A program made the translations under genes and the position numbers. From Mesostigma viride (lineage: Eukaryota; Streptophyta; Mesostigmatophyceae; Mesostigmatales; Mesostigmataceae), in contig RPFO01001017.1 of NCBI GenBank assembly GCA_009746045.1, positions 1 through 64,000 of the forward strand: a stretch of 64,000 nt of DNA, given 5' to 3'. Of the stretch, positions 23,002 through 48,144 are shown piece after piece. The first letter of the stretch is position 1. Each line of letters starts with the position of its first letter. A model generated the notes under the pieces. It made no database searches, was not told where the DNA came from, and saw nothing but the letters and a program-made list of their open reading frames with translations.

Positions 23002-23680
23002 GTTTCATGTGGGTGACCTCAACCTATGGGTTCAGCTTGCTTGGGCGTTGAAGTACGGCACCAGCAGGCTTGATGCTTGTGACTACGGCGAGCTCAACAA
23101 AGCCAGCGAGCTTGATTCCGGCAAGGTTGGCACTGGCACCTGGCCTCTCTCACAGAGTGATGTGCCAGTCCTCCAACGCTCGCGTCGGCCAGGCGTCCAT
23201 TCATCAACTGGCCGTGCTGGTGTGATGTATATTATAGTCGCTGGCGTCATCTATGATTCCTGATAACAAGTGCGTTCACTTTGGGACGACTGGCCGCACC
23301 ATGCAAGGCACTCCAGACAACCCCCCAGGCAGGATTTTGAAGCGTCGCGGTCTCATGTAGGCATGGTGGTGTGCTGACACATATAGCAGCACATCGCCAT
23401 CACGTTGGAGGGTCGCCCCCAGCAAGGGCGCTGCCAGAGCGCGGGGGCATCACTGAACAGTTGTCCATTTACTTACATGGCACACTGCCTAGTAACTTCA
23501 AGCAGATTGCATTGTGCATGAGTAGTGTAATTTATGTACACATAGTTTGGTTATGACGACCCGTGGCTCCTCGTATTAGTTTTCCAAAGCCGGCGAGGGC
23601 GCTTTAGCCTAAATGGTTTTAAAACCCTGTACAGTATTAATTTTTCCTAGCATATTGTATAGTCAGTTTAATGTTGTTGC
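23002..23680. other. No gene recognised
   Basis: Probable 3' flank of the preceding frame. AGCTTGATGCCAGCACC and GGCTTGATGCTTGTGAC-like words repeat loosely (22980–23150). Confidence 0.35.
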
Positions 23681-23683
23681 CTT

Positions 23684-23962
23684 TAATTAATTAATTAGAC
23701 TCGTGCTCCCGCTGGGGAGTCACGGAGCATTAACCCCGATGGATGGATGGGTGGGTGCAAACAGTCCTACCGGTCTAAGCTATCTACATCAGCTACCTAC
23801 GACATCTATCTAACAGCATTACTAACTACAACATCTATCTATACAGCACTGGCGTGCCTCCCACGGGCTCGCACACGCGGGCGCTTCCCCACAGGGGGGT
23901 CGTTGTCCTCTATGACCTGGGCCCACTTGGCCTTGTCCATCATCTTCTTCCAAATTAATCAC
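23684..23962 (-). pseudogene. LINE family A 3'-end relic
   Basis: In reverse complement, the tail (TTAA)n, the GCTCCGTGACTCCCC block and the last codons of family A RT (WAQVIEDN..PPVGKRP and basic end) are recognisable. It is truncated upstream at about 23955. Confidence 0.7.
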
Positions 23963-24059
23963 GTGTTTGTTGCCTTTGATATTCCCAATTATGTAAGTAC
24001 CTGCGTGCCATGCAAGGCATGACCAGTTGTCTCATTGGTATATCATGCATGCTGAATAT

Positions 24060-24650
24060 ATTTAAAATTATATTAAAACTTACATCGATCAGAGTGAAGG
24101 CACCCAATTAAAACATAACAAAAGCAAACGCTTACAAGAGATACCACGACTAAGTTACTACAAGCCGGCCTGGGACACTTCACACCGTGGATTGAAGTAA
24201 AACAGCCTAATAACCGTGCTGCGCCGTAAAGTAAGCCCGCGTGCGGCGGAACAAGATGTCAGCCACGGTAGCCTGGGTAAGCGCTACCGAAAGGCGTTGG
24301 TGCCAGTACGACGTCCAGGTCCGTGCCGACCAAGCCAGGGGTCTGCTGATCCTCCAGGGCCAGGCGGTCCTCCCGGAGCCGGCAGCACTCCTTAAGGTCA
24401 GGTTTACGTCCCCATGGCCTCTAAGACAAAGGGCACCACACGATGGTGCCCGACGTCGCCATAGGCCGTGAGCTTGGCCCGCTCAGCCCGATCCGCCGTG
24501 TAGCCCGCCGCCTGGGAGGCACCAACCACATGGCTAAGAGCTGCAGGGGGCGACGGCCACAGAGACGTCAATGAGCAAGTGCCGGCCGCCTCCCGGTCAA
24601 AGTCCAGAATCACGATGTCAGCTTGGTTGGTGGTTGAATCAAATTAAATT
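24060..24650 (-). pseudogene. LINE C C-terminal fragment
   Basis: The minus strand reads a decayed form of LLIDVSVARPLA, then GYTADRAERAKLTAYGDVGH and RVVPFVLE, with the 3'-UTR continuing to about 24060. It shares the layout of the copies at 51.4–54.1 kb. Confidence 0.75.
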
Positions 24651-24699
24651 AAATTAAATTAAATTATAACATGCCTCCGTGGGGAGGTCATGTAGCACA

Positions 24700-25085
24700 T
24701 ATTCCATGATGGATGGGGTGGAGGGAGCCGCGTGATCGAACTATCCTAACTTTAAGCGATCTAGAAAATCCTAACTACACTACTCATCAAAACGCCTCCG
24801 CCGCTTGGGGGGAGGTGGCTTGCCCACAGGGTCGGGCGTGACAATCTTCAGTGCGCCTTGACAATCTTCTTCCACCGCGTCTTGTCCTGCATGGCAGTCC
24901 AAAGACGGGAGAGAGAGTGGATGCGGTGCTCAAACTGGTGGGCTGGGACCACTAGGTCGTCCAGCAACATCTGAACGTAGTTCGTGACAGGTTTCCCTAC
25001 CCTTTTGGTGTTGGGGAACCCTACCCAGGTTGGTGGTTGGGGGAGTAGAAAGCCGCGCAGCACCGCATCCTCAGACTAGATGTTT
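24700..25085 (-). pseudogene. LINE family B C-terminal fragment
   Basis: The minus strand reads GKPVTNYVQMLLDDLVVPAH, FEHRIHSLSRLWTAMQ and TRWKKIVKAH, matching the plus copy at 29800–30031. Microsatellite (AAATT)n at 24641–24665 marks its tail. Confidence 0.75.
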
Positions 25086-25344
25086 GCGTGGGGGAAAACC
25101 GGCACCGGACCATATGGCGAGCACCACTGTCAGGACTCAGCAGGAGGACAGTGTGCAAGCACAATTAGTACCAATTCTGATTCTGTTGGCATGGTGGCGT
25201 GGCTTTGCTGACGTACAGTAGCTAGGATTTCAGTAGATTGGCTTAGAGTTAGCTTAGTTAGGTTTTGCGGCTTCGCTCATGCACCCCCACCCATCAGCAA
25301 GGGAATACGTGCTACATGTTCTCCCAATGGAGCCATGTTATAAT

Positions 25345-25640
25345 TTAATTTAATGGTGGCGTGGACCCGTACCAAGTGGGCACCGGAGGTGGTGGCCCCT
25401 TCTTACAGGTTGCGAATGACAGCAATGAGGGGAAGGGGGATCCGGAACAGGGCGAGGATGTGCCACAGTGCAGGCCAGAAAAACGAGTCAAAAGCTTTGA
25501 TGAAGTCCACCAGCACGAGGTGGCGGCAGAGGGGACTCTCCAGGTACGTTGGAGACGATGCATTTCGTCTGCACGAGGCGGGGAGAAGCGAAGAGCGCGT
25601 GTACTGCCGGTGTTGCAACTGAGGCGGACGCTTAGCTGAG
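25345..25640 (-). pseudogene. LINE reverse transcriptase N-terminal fragment
   Basis: The minus strand shows LVLVDFIKAFDSFFWPALW and RIPLPLIAVIRNL in one frame and ETQLS / NTGSTRALR pieces in another, so it is frameshifted. It corresponds to 14440–14690 of the plus copy. Confidence 0.75.
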
Positions 25641-26220
25641 TCTCGCTAAGTTCATATGTGCACAATTGCTTCATGTATCAGCACACAATAGATAAAGAGT
25701 AGGATTGTTTTTGTACCTAGATAGAATAGTCCGGTAATTAATTAATTAATTAATTGATTAGGAACATAACTCCGTTGGGAGTACATGTAGCACATATCCC
25801 TGAGAAGGGGCAATATATGGCTTTTAATACATTCTGGGCTACTTCCTGCAAGGGTAGGATGTAAACTACACCTGCTCTGGGTGCACAAAGTACAACTGCA
25901 CCACTATGTATTCCAGCACCTACCTAAAGGTGCAGACATAGGGGGGAAGATCATCATGGCTATACAAAAGCTTGGATGGACGAGCCACGAGCCACGAGCC
26001 ACGAGGTAGCCATGGCTGACGGCGGAGCTCATTAATGAATTAATTAATTAATTAGACTCGTGCTCCCGTTGGGGAGTCACGGAGCATGAACCCCGATGGA
26101 TGGATGGATGGGTGCAACATTCCTACCGGTCTAATCTATCTACATTGGCTATATACTACATCTATCTAACAGCATTCTAACTACAACATCTATCTAGGCA
26201 GCCGCACGCTGCCCGAGGGG
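25641..26220. mobile_element. LINE tails and 5'-leader remnants around (TTAA)n
   Basis: Holds (TTAA)n at 25735–25757 and 26034–26054, an inverted terminal block (CATAACTCCGTTGGGAGTAC), and the 5' leader GAGCCACGAGCCACGAGG at 25982, which also precedes ORF1 at 15440. Confidence 0.6.
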
Positions 26221-26227
26221 GAGCTAT

Positions 26228-27255
26228 CTGGCGTGCCTCCCGCGGGATTGCACACGCGGGCGCTTCCCCACTGGGGGGGGCTCATTGTCCTCTATGACCT
26301 GGGCCCACTTGGCAGTTGTCCATCATCTTCTTCCAAATCACGGAGAGGCCGAGGCCCCCCATGTCCTCTACTAGCTGTTCCTTGAAGGTGCGGGCCTTGC
26401 GGCGTCTAACATCACTAGGCCCAGCCCACGTCAGGAGGTGCCGGCCAGGCTGCATGGGCTGGTCGCAGTCCTGCGGGGGGGCCACGTGAGGTGTCTACCT
26501 GGTTGGTGCGAGCTAGGTGCCCTACAAGCTGCAGGCGGCGTTGCTTAATGGTGCTGGTGATATAGGGCATGCCCTGGTACAGATCCTCATTGCGGACATG
26601 AGCAGCATATCCTACTCTGAAAATGGAACGCAGCATGCTGGTGACCGCGCCGTCCAGCTTGCGGGCCAGGTCGGCGGTGAGGGTCCACGCCTCGGCGCCA
26701 TACGTACGTGAGAACAGGAAGGACGAGGACCTTGAACAGGTCCTGTTTCTCGATCTTGCCCAGGGGCTTGCGCCACAGGGCCCGGTACTGACGTAAAGCG
26801 TGCCAGGCGAGGGAGATGCGATGGTCCACATCAGCCTCGCAGCTGGGGAGCAGGCTGCCCAGCAGCTTAACGCGGTCCCGATACGGGACTCGAGAGCCGT
26901 CTAGGAGATAGAGGGGCGGCGCTGGGTTGGTGAGCCCAACCGCCAGGGCCTCTGTCTTCTTGCTGACCTCAAGCCCCACTGCACGGGCCTCGAGAGCCAG
27001 GCAGTCAAGCCATGTCTGCACGTGCTCAGTGTCCTCGAAGAGGGTGGTGTCGTCTGCGTAAATGATGTCTGCTAGCCGAATCTCCGTGTCCGCACCGCCA
27101 TGCCAGAATTTGTTAGCAACCTGCACTCCTGGTTCCCTGCCCACGATGCGGGCAAATCGCTTGCGCGCCTGAATCATTACGTATTCGACAACAATAATGA
27201 ACAGGTAGGGCGACAGCACGCAGCCCTGCCACACACCCTTCTGTAAAGGGCGGAG
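26228..27255 (-). pseudogene. LINE family A reverse transcriptase, 5'-truncated
   Basis: The minus strand runs from GVWQGCVLSPYLFIIVVEYV through the catalytic ADIIYADDTTLFED, KLLGSLLPSCEADVDHRIS, KQRRLQLVGHLARTNQ and the basic end. There are frameshifts near 26680 and 26450. At its 5' end it abuts the 5' leader of an oppositely oriented ORF1 copy at GGAGCTCAT. Confidence 0.87.
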
Positions 27256-28789
27256 CTCATTACTTTCACGTTTGGGCACCAAATTCGGCCGTGAATATCA
27301 CAATCGCTTCGTCTTTCTAAGACGCACACGCTGATATAATTTCCCGAAGCTATTACGCAATATATGGCGAGCAAACGCTCCTCCGCGCAACGCAGCCTGG
27401 CGGCTGCGCTCGGCCCTGAAAATACGTCTGCAGCTCCGGCTGCAGCTTAGCCCACCGACCCAGAAGGCAGCGGCGCCACTAGCCAAGCTCTAGCTAGTGG
27501 TCGCCCAGCCCGGCCCCCGCGGGCTCACCTCGCCCGCAGCGGCGCCAGAACCCAAGCGCAGTCGCCCTGCCGAGCCGAGCTGGGAAGCGTTCGACTTTGA
27601 CGCCAGCCAGCCCGGCTTTTTTGACAAGCTCAACCACGACCTGATCCTGAGCTAGGTGTTCTGGGGATCGCACGCCTCGCTTCTTGAACCGTGCAAGCAA
27701 CTCTTCCACCAGGGTCGCCTCATCGATGCTTTCCAGAGGCGCACCTACAACTTCGACCCCATCCTCACCCTCCGCCGCCCCCACCTTCAGCAACGCGCCC
27801 TTTTCTCCCTCCTTCAATGGACCCTCCATTGAGGAGCTTTGGCCCCCCAAGCCCCTCACCACCACCTTAACCGAATCCTCCATCCGCTCACCCCTTAATG
27901 AGGCCCTCGAGCAGCACGTGGCTCCCATCGCTGCAGATGTGGCGGCCATGGGCGGCACGCTGCATGACTGCCGAGCTCCCCCTCCTCGATCTCCACCATC
28001 TCCACTGCCACCTCCACCCTCCTTGCCTCCTCCACCGCCATGCACCACCCCCTCCTCGATCCGCCGCCATCACCGCCCAGCTCCGCAACATCGACCAGCG
28101 CCTCAAGGACAATGCCATCGCCATCGAGGTCCTGCAAAACACCGCAGGCCTCACCGCCCAGGCAGTGAAGGACATTGCCGCCAAGCCTGAGCCCTTGCTG
28201 GCCCGGCTGGCGATGCTCCTCCCACCCAGACCTGGGCGGACATGCTTAAGCAACACACCACCTCCACCACCTCCGCCGTTGCAGCACAGCTCCAGCAGCA
28301 GAAACTCGACCTCCGCGAGGAGGCCGAGCTCGCAAAGCGCAGCCATACTCAAGCCATACTCAAGAACTTCAACATGGAGGAATGTGAGAATCCGAGAAGC
28401 TTGCACGTGCGTTTGAGAGCAAAATCCTTTAGTTGATCGCATGGGCCTTCTTGGTGAGATTAAGCTGGTCGCCCACCGCCTTCCCCGCGCGCGGGGTAAG
28501 GCAGGGGCGCCCCCGCTTCTTCTCATCTTTAATTAGAGCCCAGCGGACAAGATTTCGTTTCTCAGACGCCGCAAGTGGCTCGAGAAACTCCCTTCACCGT
28601 GGACGACGACTTGACCCTGGCGCAGATTCAACGGCGACGGGAGCTATGGCCGACCTACCTCCAGATCCGGCAGACCAAGGCGGGACAGACGGTGTACTGG
28701 AAGGGGGCGGCCATCTACGTCGGCCACAAGCCCCGGCACGCGACCCCAGCAACCACCGCGGCCCCAGCGACTCCGGACGCCCCAGCTTA
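27245..28789 (+). pseudogene. LINE family A ORF1, degenerate copy
   Basis: Leader GAGCTCATTACTTTCACG, then codons parallel to 15584–17779 but with many frameshifts and stops. Recognisable pieces are IEELWPPKPLTTTLTESSIR (27830), a coiled-coil region (28080–28400), an RRM-like region and [14 protein letters not shown] (28630), ending at TAG 28787–28789. It lacks the 0.8-kb insert of the first copy and so defines that insertion site. Confidence 0.82.
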
Positions 28790-29410
28790 GGGGAATACAG
28801 CAGTAGTAGTGTAGAATAGTTACACAGTGGCCTTGTACATGCACGCCTACTACAGGCACTATACCAGCTGACTTATGAACATTAATTAGTCATGTACATG
28901 TGTGCCCATGACGCGCCACACACCAGATGATGCCTAGCTTTATTATTTAGTTATGCTGTGACTACGCCGAGAGCCACTCTCTGCTGAGAAGCCATGCCTT
29001 AGCTTTTGTATAGCCATGCTGATCTCCCCCCCCATGACAGGCTCCCCTTAGCTGGGTTGAGCTTCATGAATCAACCCACGATCAATTATAGATCGTGGGG
29101 GCCGTGCAGGTGCCCTGGTGCACCCCGAGCAAGTGTCGTTTACATTCCCACCCTTGCAGGAAGTAGCTTAGAATGTATGCCATACGCCCCTTCTCTGGGA
29201 TATGTGCTACATTTACTCCCAATGACGGAGTTATGTTCCTAATTAATTAATTAATTAATTAATTAATTAATTAACTAGTAGTAATTAATTAATTAATTAA
29301 TTAGTTAATTAATTAATTAATTAATCAATACAAAAGCTAGGGCATGCATGGCTTCTCATCAGAGAGTGACTCTCTGCATAGGCAGAGCTTGGCTAAATTC
29401 TTAATGCATC
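28790..29410 (+). mobile_element. LINE family A 3'-UTR with (TTAA)n
   Basis: Parallel to 17780–18207. Ends CGGAGTTATGTTCCTAATTA, followed by ~85 bp of TTAA units (29240–29325), then an inverted tail module. Confidence 0.7.
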
Positions 29411-29414
29411 ATCC

Positions 29415-30031
29415 ATGGTGAGTCTCAGGCTCCGTTCGCTCAACACCTACTGGCGCTCGAAGGGCCTAGGCGAGCACCGCAAGCGCATGCTCTTCAAGGT
29501 CCTCGTCCTCACGGTGCTCACGTATGGCGCCGAGGCGTGGACACTCACACCCACACTGGCAGCTAGGCTCAACGGCACGGTTTTCCAGATGCTCCGACAG
29601 GTCCTTAACGTAGGGTTTTCCAAGCGCCCGTCATTAGAGTCTTTGTATCATGGTATGCCTCGTATTTCGGACGAGATTAGGCAGCGTAGGATTGCATTTG
29701 TAGGACACCTTGCTCGCACCAGCCAGGTCGACACCGCCCTTGGTCTGGCAGGCCCCCAGCGGCTTGGCCAGCCAGGGCCGGGCACATTCTGACCTGGCCT
29801 GGCCCCCAGGGCATTCCCAAAAGGGTATGGAAACCTGTCACGAACTACACCCAGATGTTGCTGGACGACCTAGTGGTCCCAGCCCAGTTTGAACACCGCA
29901 TCCACTCTCTCTCCCTTCTTTGGACTGCCATGCAGATCAACAAGACGCGGTGGCAGCAGATTGTCAAGGCTCACACTCCAGACCCTGTGGGCAAGCCACC
30001 TCCCCCCAAGAGGAGGAGGCGTTTTGACTGA
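29415..30031 (+). pseudogene. LINE family B reverse transcriptase C-terminal fragment
   Basis: Reads MLFKVLVLTVLTYGAEAWTL, RRIAFVGHLARTSQVDTALG, then after a frameshift near 29790 GIPKRVWKPVTNYTQMLLDD and ends PPPKRRRRFD with TGA at 30029–30031. Related to family A but clearly a different family. Confidence 0.82.
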
Positions 30032-30334
30032 TGAGTAGTGTAGTTAGGCTTTTTCTAGACTAGATAGCTTAGAGTTAGGTTAGTTCGATTACGCGGCTTC
30101 CTCCACTCCACCCATCCATCATGGAATATGTGCTACATGATCTCCCAACGGAGGCATGTTATAATTTATTTTTTAATTTAATGGTGAGTCCCATTATAGG
30201 CAGAGCTTGGCTAAATTCTTAAGGCATCATCCATGGGGGGCCATTATGGGCGCACATGCGCGTGGGCCACGTGCTAGGATAAGCCTTACTGATCTACACT
30301 ACTGCTATATTCCCTAGATAGTCCGGTAGGATTG

Positions 30335-30395
30335 CGTTTACCCATCCATCCATCCATCCATCCATCCATCCATCCATCCATCCATCCATCCATCA
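30335..30395. repeat. (CATC)n microsatellite
   Basis: About 13 CATC units at the 5' edge of an ORF1 fragment, as expected if truncated copies sit at microsatellites. Confidence 0.9.
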
Positions 30396-30867
30396 GGCAA
30401 GCAAGCAACAAGCCCTCGACCTTCGCTAGGAGGCCGAGCTCGACAAGCGCAGCCACAATGTCATCGTCAAGCACTTCGACCAGCCGGCAGGTGAGACCCC
30501 GACGAGCCTTCTCACGGCATTTAAGCGCGACATTCTTGCCCCCATGCAACTCACTGGTGATGAGCTGCAGATGTCGGCTGTCCGCCTCCCCCGCACGCGG
30601 GGTAAGGCTGGCCCGGCACCTGTGCTCCTCACCTTTAAGTACATGGCGGACAAGCTGGCGTTCCTTAAATGCCGCAAGAAGCTCTCGGAGACTCGCTTCA
30701 CGCTGGACGACGAATTGACCCTGGCCCAGCAACAGCGGCGACGCGAGCTATGGCCGACCTACCTTCAGCTCCGGCAGCGCGCAGGGGGGAAGCCGGTCTA
30801 CTGGAGGGGGGCGGTCATCCACGTTGACCACAAGCCCTGGCAGGCACTTCCTGCCACCTCAGACTAG
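30396..30867 (+). pseudogene. LINE family B ORF1 3'-end fragment
   Basis: After a frameshifted start, 30544–30867 is open: [60 protein letters not shown], stop TAG 30865–30867. Codons differ from the family A copies throughout. Confidence 0.8.
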
Positions 30868-31638
30868 GGAACATATACCAGTAGTGTAGATTAGTCAGGC
30901 TAGCATGCGGCCCACGCGCATGTGCGCCCATTAATTAATTAATTAATTAAAATCATAGCTCCGTGGGGAGCATATGTAACACATAGCCCTGAGATGGGGG
31001 CATCTATGGGTTTGTAATACAATCAGGGCGACAACCTGCAGGTGGAGGATGTACAACTGTCACCTGCTCTGGGTGCACAAGGTGCACCTGCACCGCCATG
31101 ATGGTTCATGCCTCCTAAACAAGCACAGGCACACAAGGCGGCGTGAGGAGAGGGCCTGGAAGGCCGGCATGACATATGGGGTGGAAGGTATGTGGCTAGG
31201 CTATAGCTGTGCGCCCATAATGGCCCCCATGGATGATGCCTTCAGTATTTAGCTACGCCATGCCTACAATGGGACCTCCCATGGATGTTGCAGTCAGAAT
31301 TTAATTAGCCATGCTATGCCTATGCAGGGAGTTACTCTCTGCTGAGATGCCATGTGTACACCAGCTATAGCCTAGCCACATACCTTCCACCCCATATGTC
31401 ATGCAGGCCTTCTAGGCCCTCTCCTCAAGCCGCCCTGTGTGCCTGTGCTTGTTTAGGAGGCATGAACCATCATGGCGGTGCAGGTGCACCTTGTGCACCC
31501 AGAGCAGGTGACAGTTGTACATCCTCCACCTGCAGGTTGTCGCCCTGATTGTATTACAAACCCATAGATGCCCCTTTCTCAGGGCTATGTGTTACATATG
31601 ATCCCCACGGAGCTATGATTTTAATTAATTAATTGATT
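30868..31638. mobile_element. LINE tail modules, inverted pair
   Basis: (TTAA)n at 30928–30950 is followed by an inverted terminal block. At 31320–31620 the same modules appear in direct orientation, ending ACGGAGCTATGATTTTAATT. Together they form a near-palindromic pair. Confidence 0.65.
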
Positions 31639-31863
31639 AATCCATCCATCCATCCATCCACCCACCCACCCACCCACCCACCCACCCACCCACCCACCCA
31701 CCCACCCACCCACCCACCCACCCACCCACCCACCCACCCACCCACCCACCCACCCACCCACCCACCCACCCACCCACCCACCCACCCACCCACCCACCCA
31801 CCCACCCACCCACCCACCCACCCACCCACCCACCCACCCACCCATCCATCCATCCATCCATCC
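31639..31863. repeat. (CATC)n(CACC)n(CATC)n microsatellite
   Basis: About 20 bp of CATC, ~180 bp of CACC and ~20 bp of CATC. It is followed by the tail block GCTCCGTGACTCCCCAACGG. Confidence 0.97.
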
Positions 31864-31899
31864 GGGTTGACGCTCCGTGACTCCCCAACGGGAGCACGA

Positions 31900-32494
31900 G
31901 TATATTTAGTAAATTAATTTATCAGCACACAGCATTTATTGCATATCGAGACCATAGGTGCTGTCCCCTGATCGACCACCGGCCCAGGCCATATACACGG
32001 AAAAAGCACAGCCGTTGTCAATATACTAGCTGTTGCAATTTGATATGGAATACTATCTCCAACTACTGATGGGAAGCAGTCGCATTGCTGTTGGTTGTTC
32101 CCAAACAAGGTTATAAATTGCCATAATGCCAGAACGCAGTCAAGTGCTTATTAACTAATTAATTAATTAATTAATAGTGCCAGGAGGATGGCCATGATAG
32201 GGTTCAACCGACAGGCTCCACGGATGGAAACTGGGAAGCTTTTTTGGCACATGCTCCGCCAACATTAACCAAAGCCTTCCACACCCCCTATGTGGTAGCT
32301 AGAGACCTGATGCCGACGCATCCTGTCCTCGCGCCTCGTTCCAGCCCCGTGTCAGATCCTCCGCAGAGGGGATCGAAATATAAGCAGGCGAAACTGCATA
32401 AGCAGTCCAAAATCACATGTACCTAGACCTGCTGCGCTTGCGCATAAACCTTCTCAAGGGAGGCACATCTCTTGATGTGCATCGTTCACTTCAA
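31900..32494. other. Region downstream of the DnaJ gene, no gene seen
   Basis: AT-rich sequence with a short (TTAA)n at 32156–32175. No open frame resembling a protein is found. It includes the DnaJ 3' UTR on the minus strand. Confidence 0.4.
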
Positions 32495-47085
<14,591 letters not shown>

Positions 47086-48144
47086 TGTAACCGGATGTCA
47101 CCAGGGTAAGCCTTCCAGTTCATAACGCGGCCGGCGGCGAGCGACCATCCGAAAGTAAGCTCGTTCCTTACCACTAATCTGCCAAATTATTGCATGGTGC
47201 GAAGACAGCTGACCACAGCGCGCCCAAATGATCGGATAATTCCAAGATGCAGCTGTAGGTCAGCGCGCGGGTGAATACCGAAATCACTGCAGTGCCAGGA
47301 TCCGCCATAGAACCACGTCCAAAACCATCTGTTGTGTGGCACAAACTGCCAGCTCGTCGCGTCGCCCATCGCCCAGCAAGGTTCCATAATGAGCTCGCCT
47401 GGTCATAGAAATTCAGGGAGCTTCCGAATGGCCGGAACTACTTCTTGAAGAATACGTCGTACACAAAAACGGGGAGCGAAGTGTTCGGAAGTAAAGCGAC
47501 GCTTCACACCGAATCGCGGAATGATCCATTCTGCCATAAAGGAATGATCTGGCAGGCTCTCCGCGTCCGGGTGCGACAGTTTTACGCCACGTGTCCGGAC
47601 TCGCGCACCCACCATGCAATGCCAATTTTATTTAGGACCCAGTCCGTTCGCGCAACCAGCATTGCTAGCTACCGGTATAGTTAGAGCCTCGGGGTGTGCG
47701 CAGATTGATCGTAGCTGCTGCTGCCCGATATTGTCGGTACGAATATGGTCGCTTATTAGGTTTCTGGGGGCGGCGAGGATGGTTTTGAGACGAAAAATGG
47801 GTGGCATGGCTCACCATGTTTTCCACTAATCGGCAACAGGTGAATTGTGTTCTGTGCATGAGGGGATCTTGCCATCCAGAGCTGGCAGGGCGAGCTTGGG
47901 CGAGTTTCTCACAAGGATCGGAGGCCAAAGTGTCGAGACGTGCCTTTCTGAGCATGCACGGCCCTGCTAGCGTGGCGAGCCGGGAAATTCCTGGCCTTTC
48001 CAGCATGATGTCGCATGAGCGTCAGAGACGGGAAATGGATAAGCCGGCAGGATGAGACTGGAGTAATTACATTTTCCTATTGGTCCTAGTAAAGCTGGAG
48101 CAGTTATCAAACATCGGCTTGGTATCCACGCCGCGCCGGTCCCC
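47086..48144. promoter_or_regulatory. Shared intergenic region between divergent DnaJ and HIR genes
   Basis: A 1.06-kb stretch between two start codons facing away from each other must contain both promoters and 5' UTRs. No TATA box or known motif can be claimed, and no additional gene is recognised. Confidence 0.5.
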
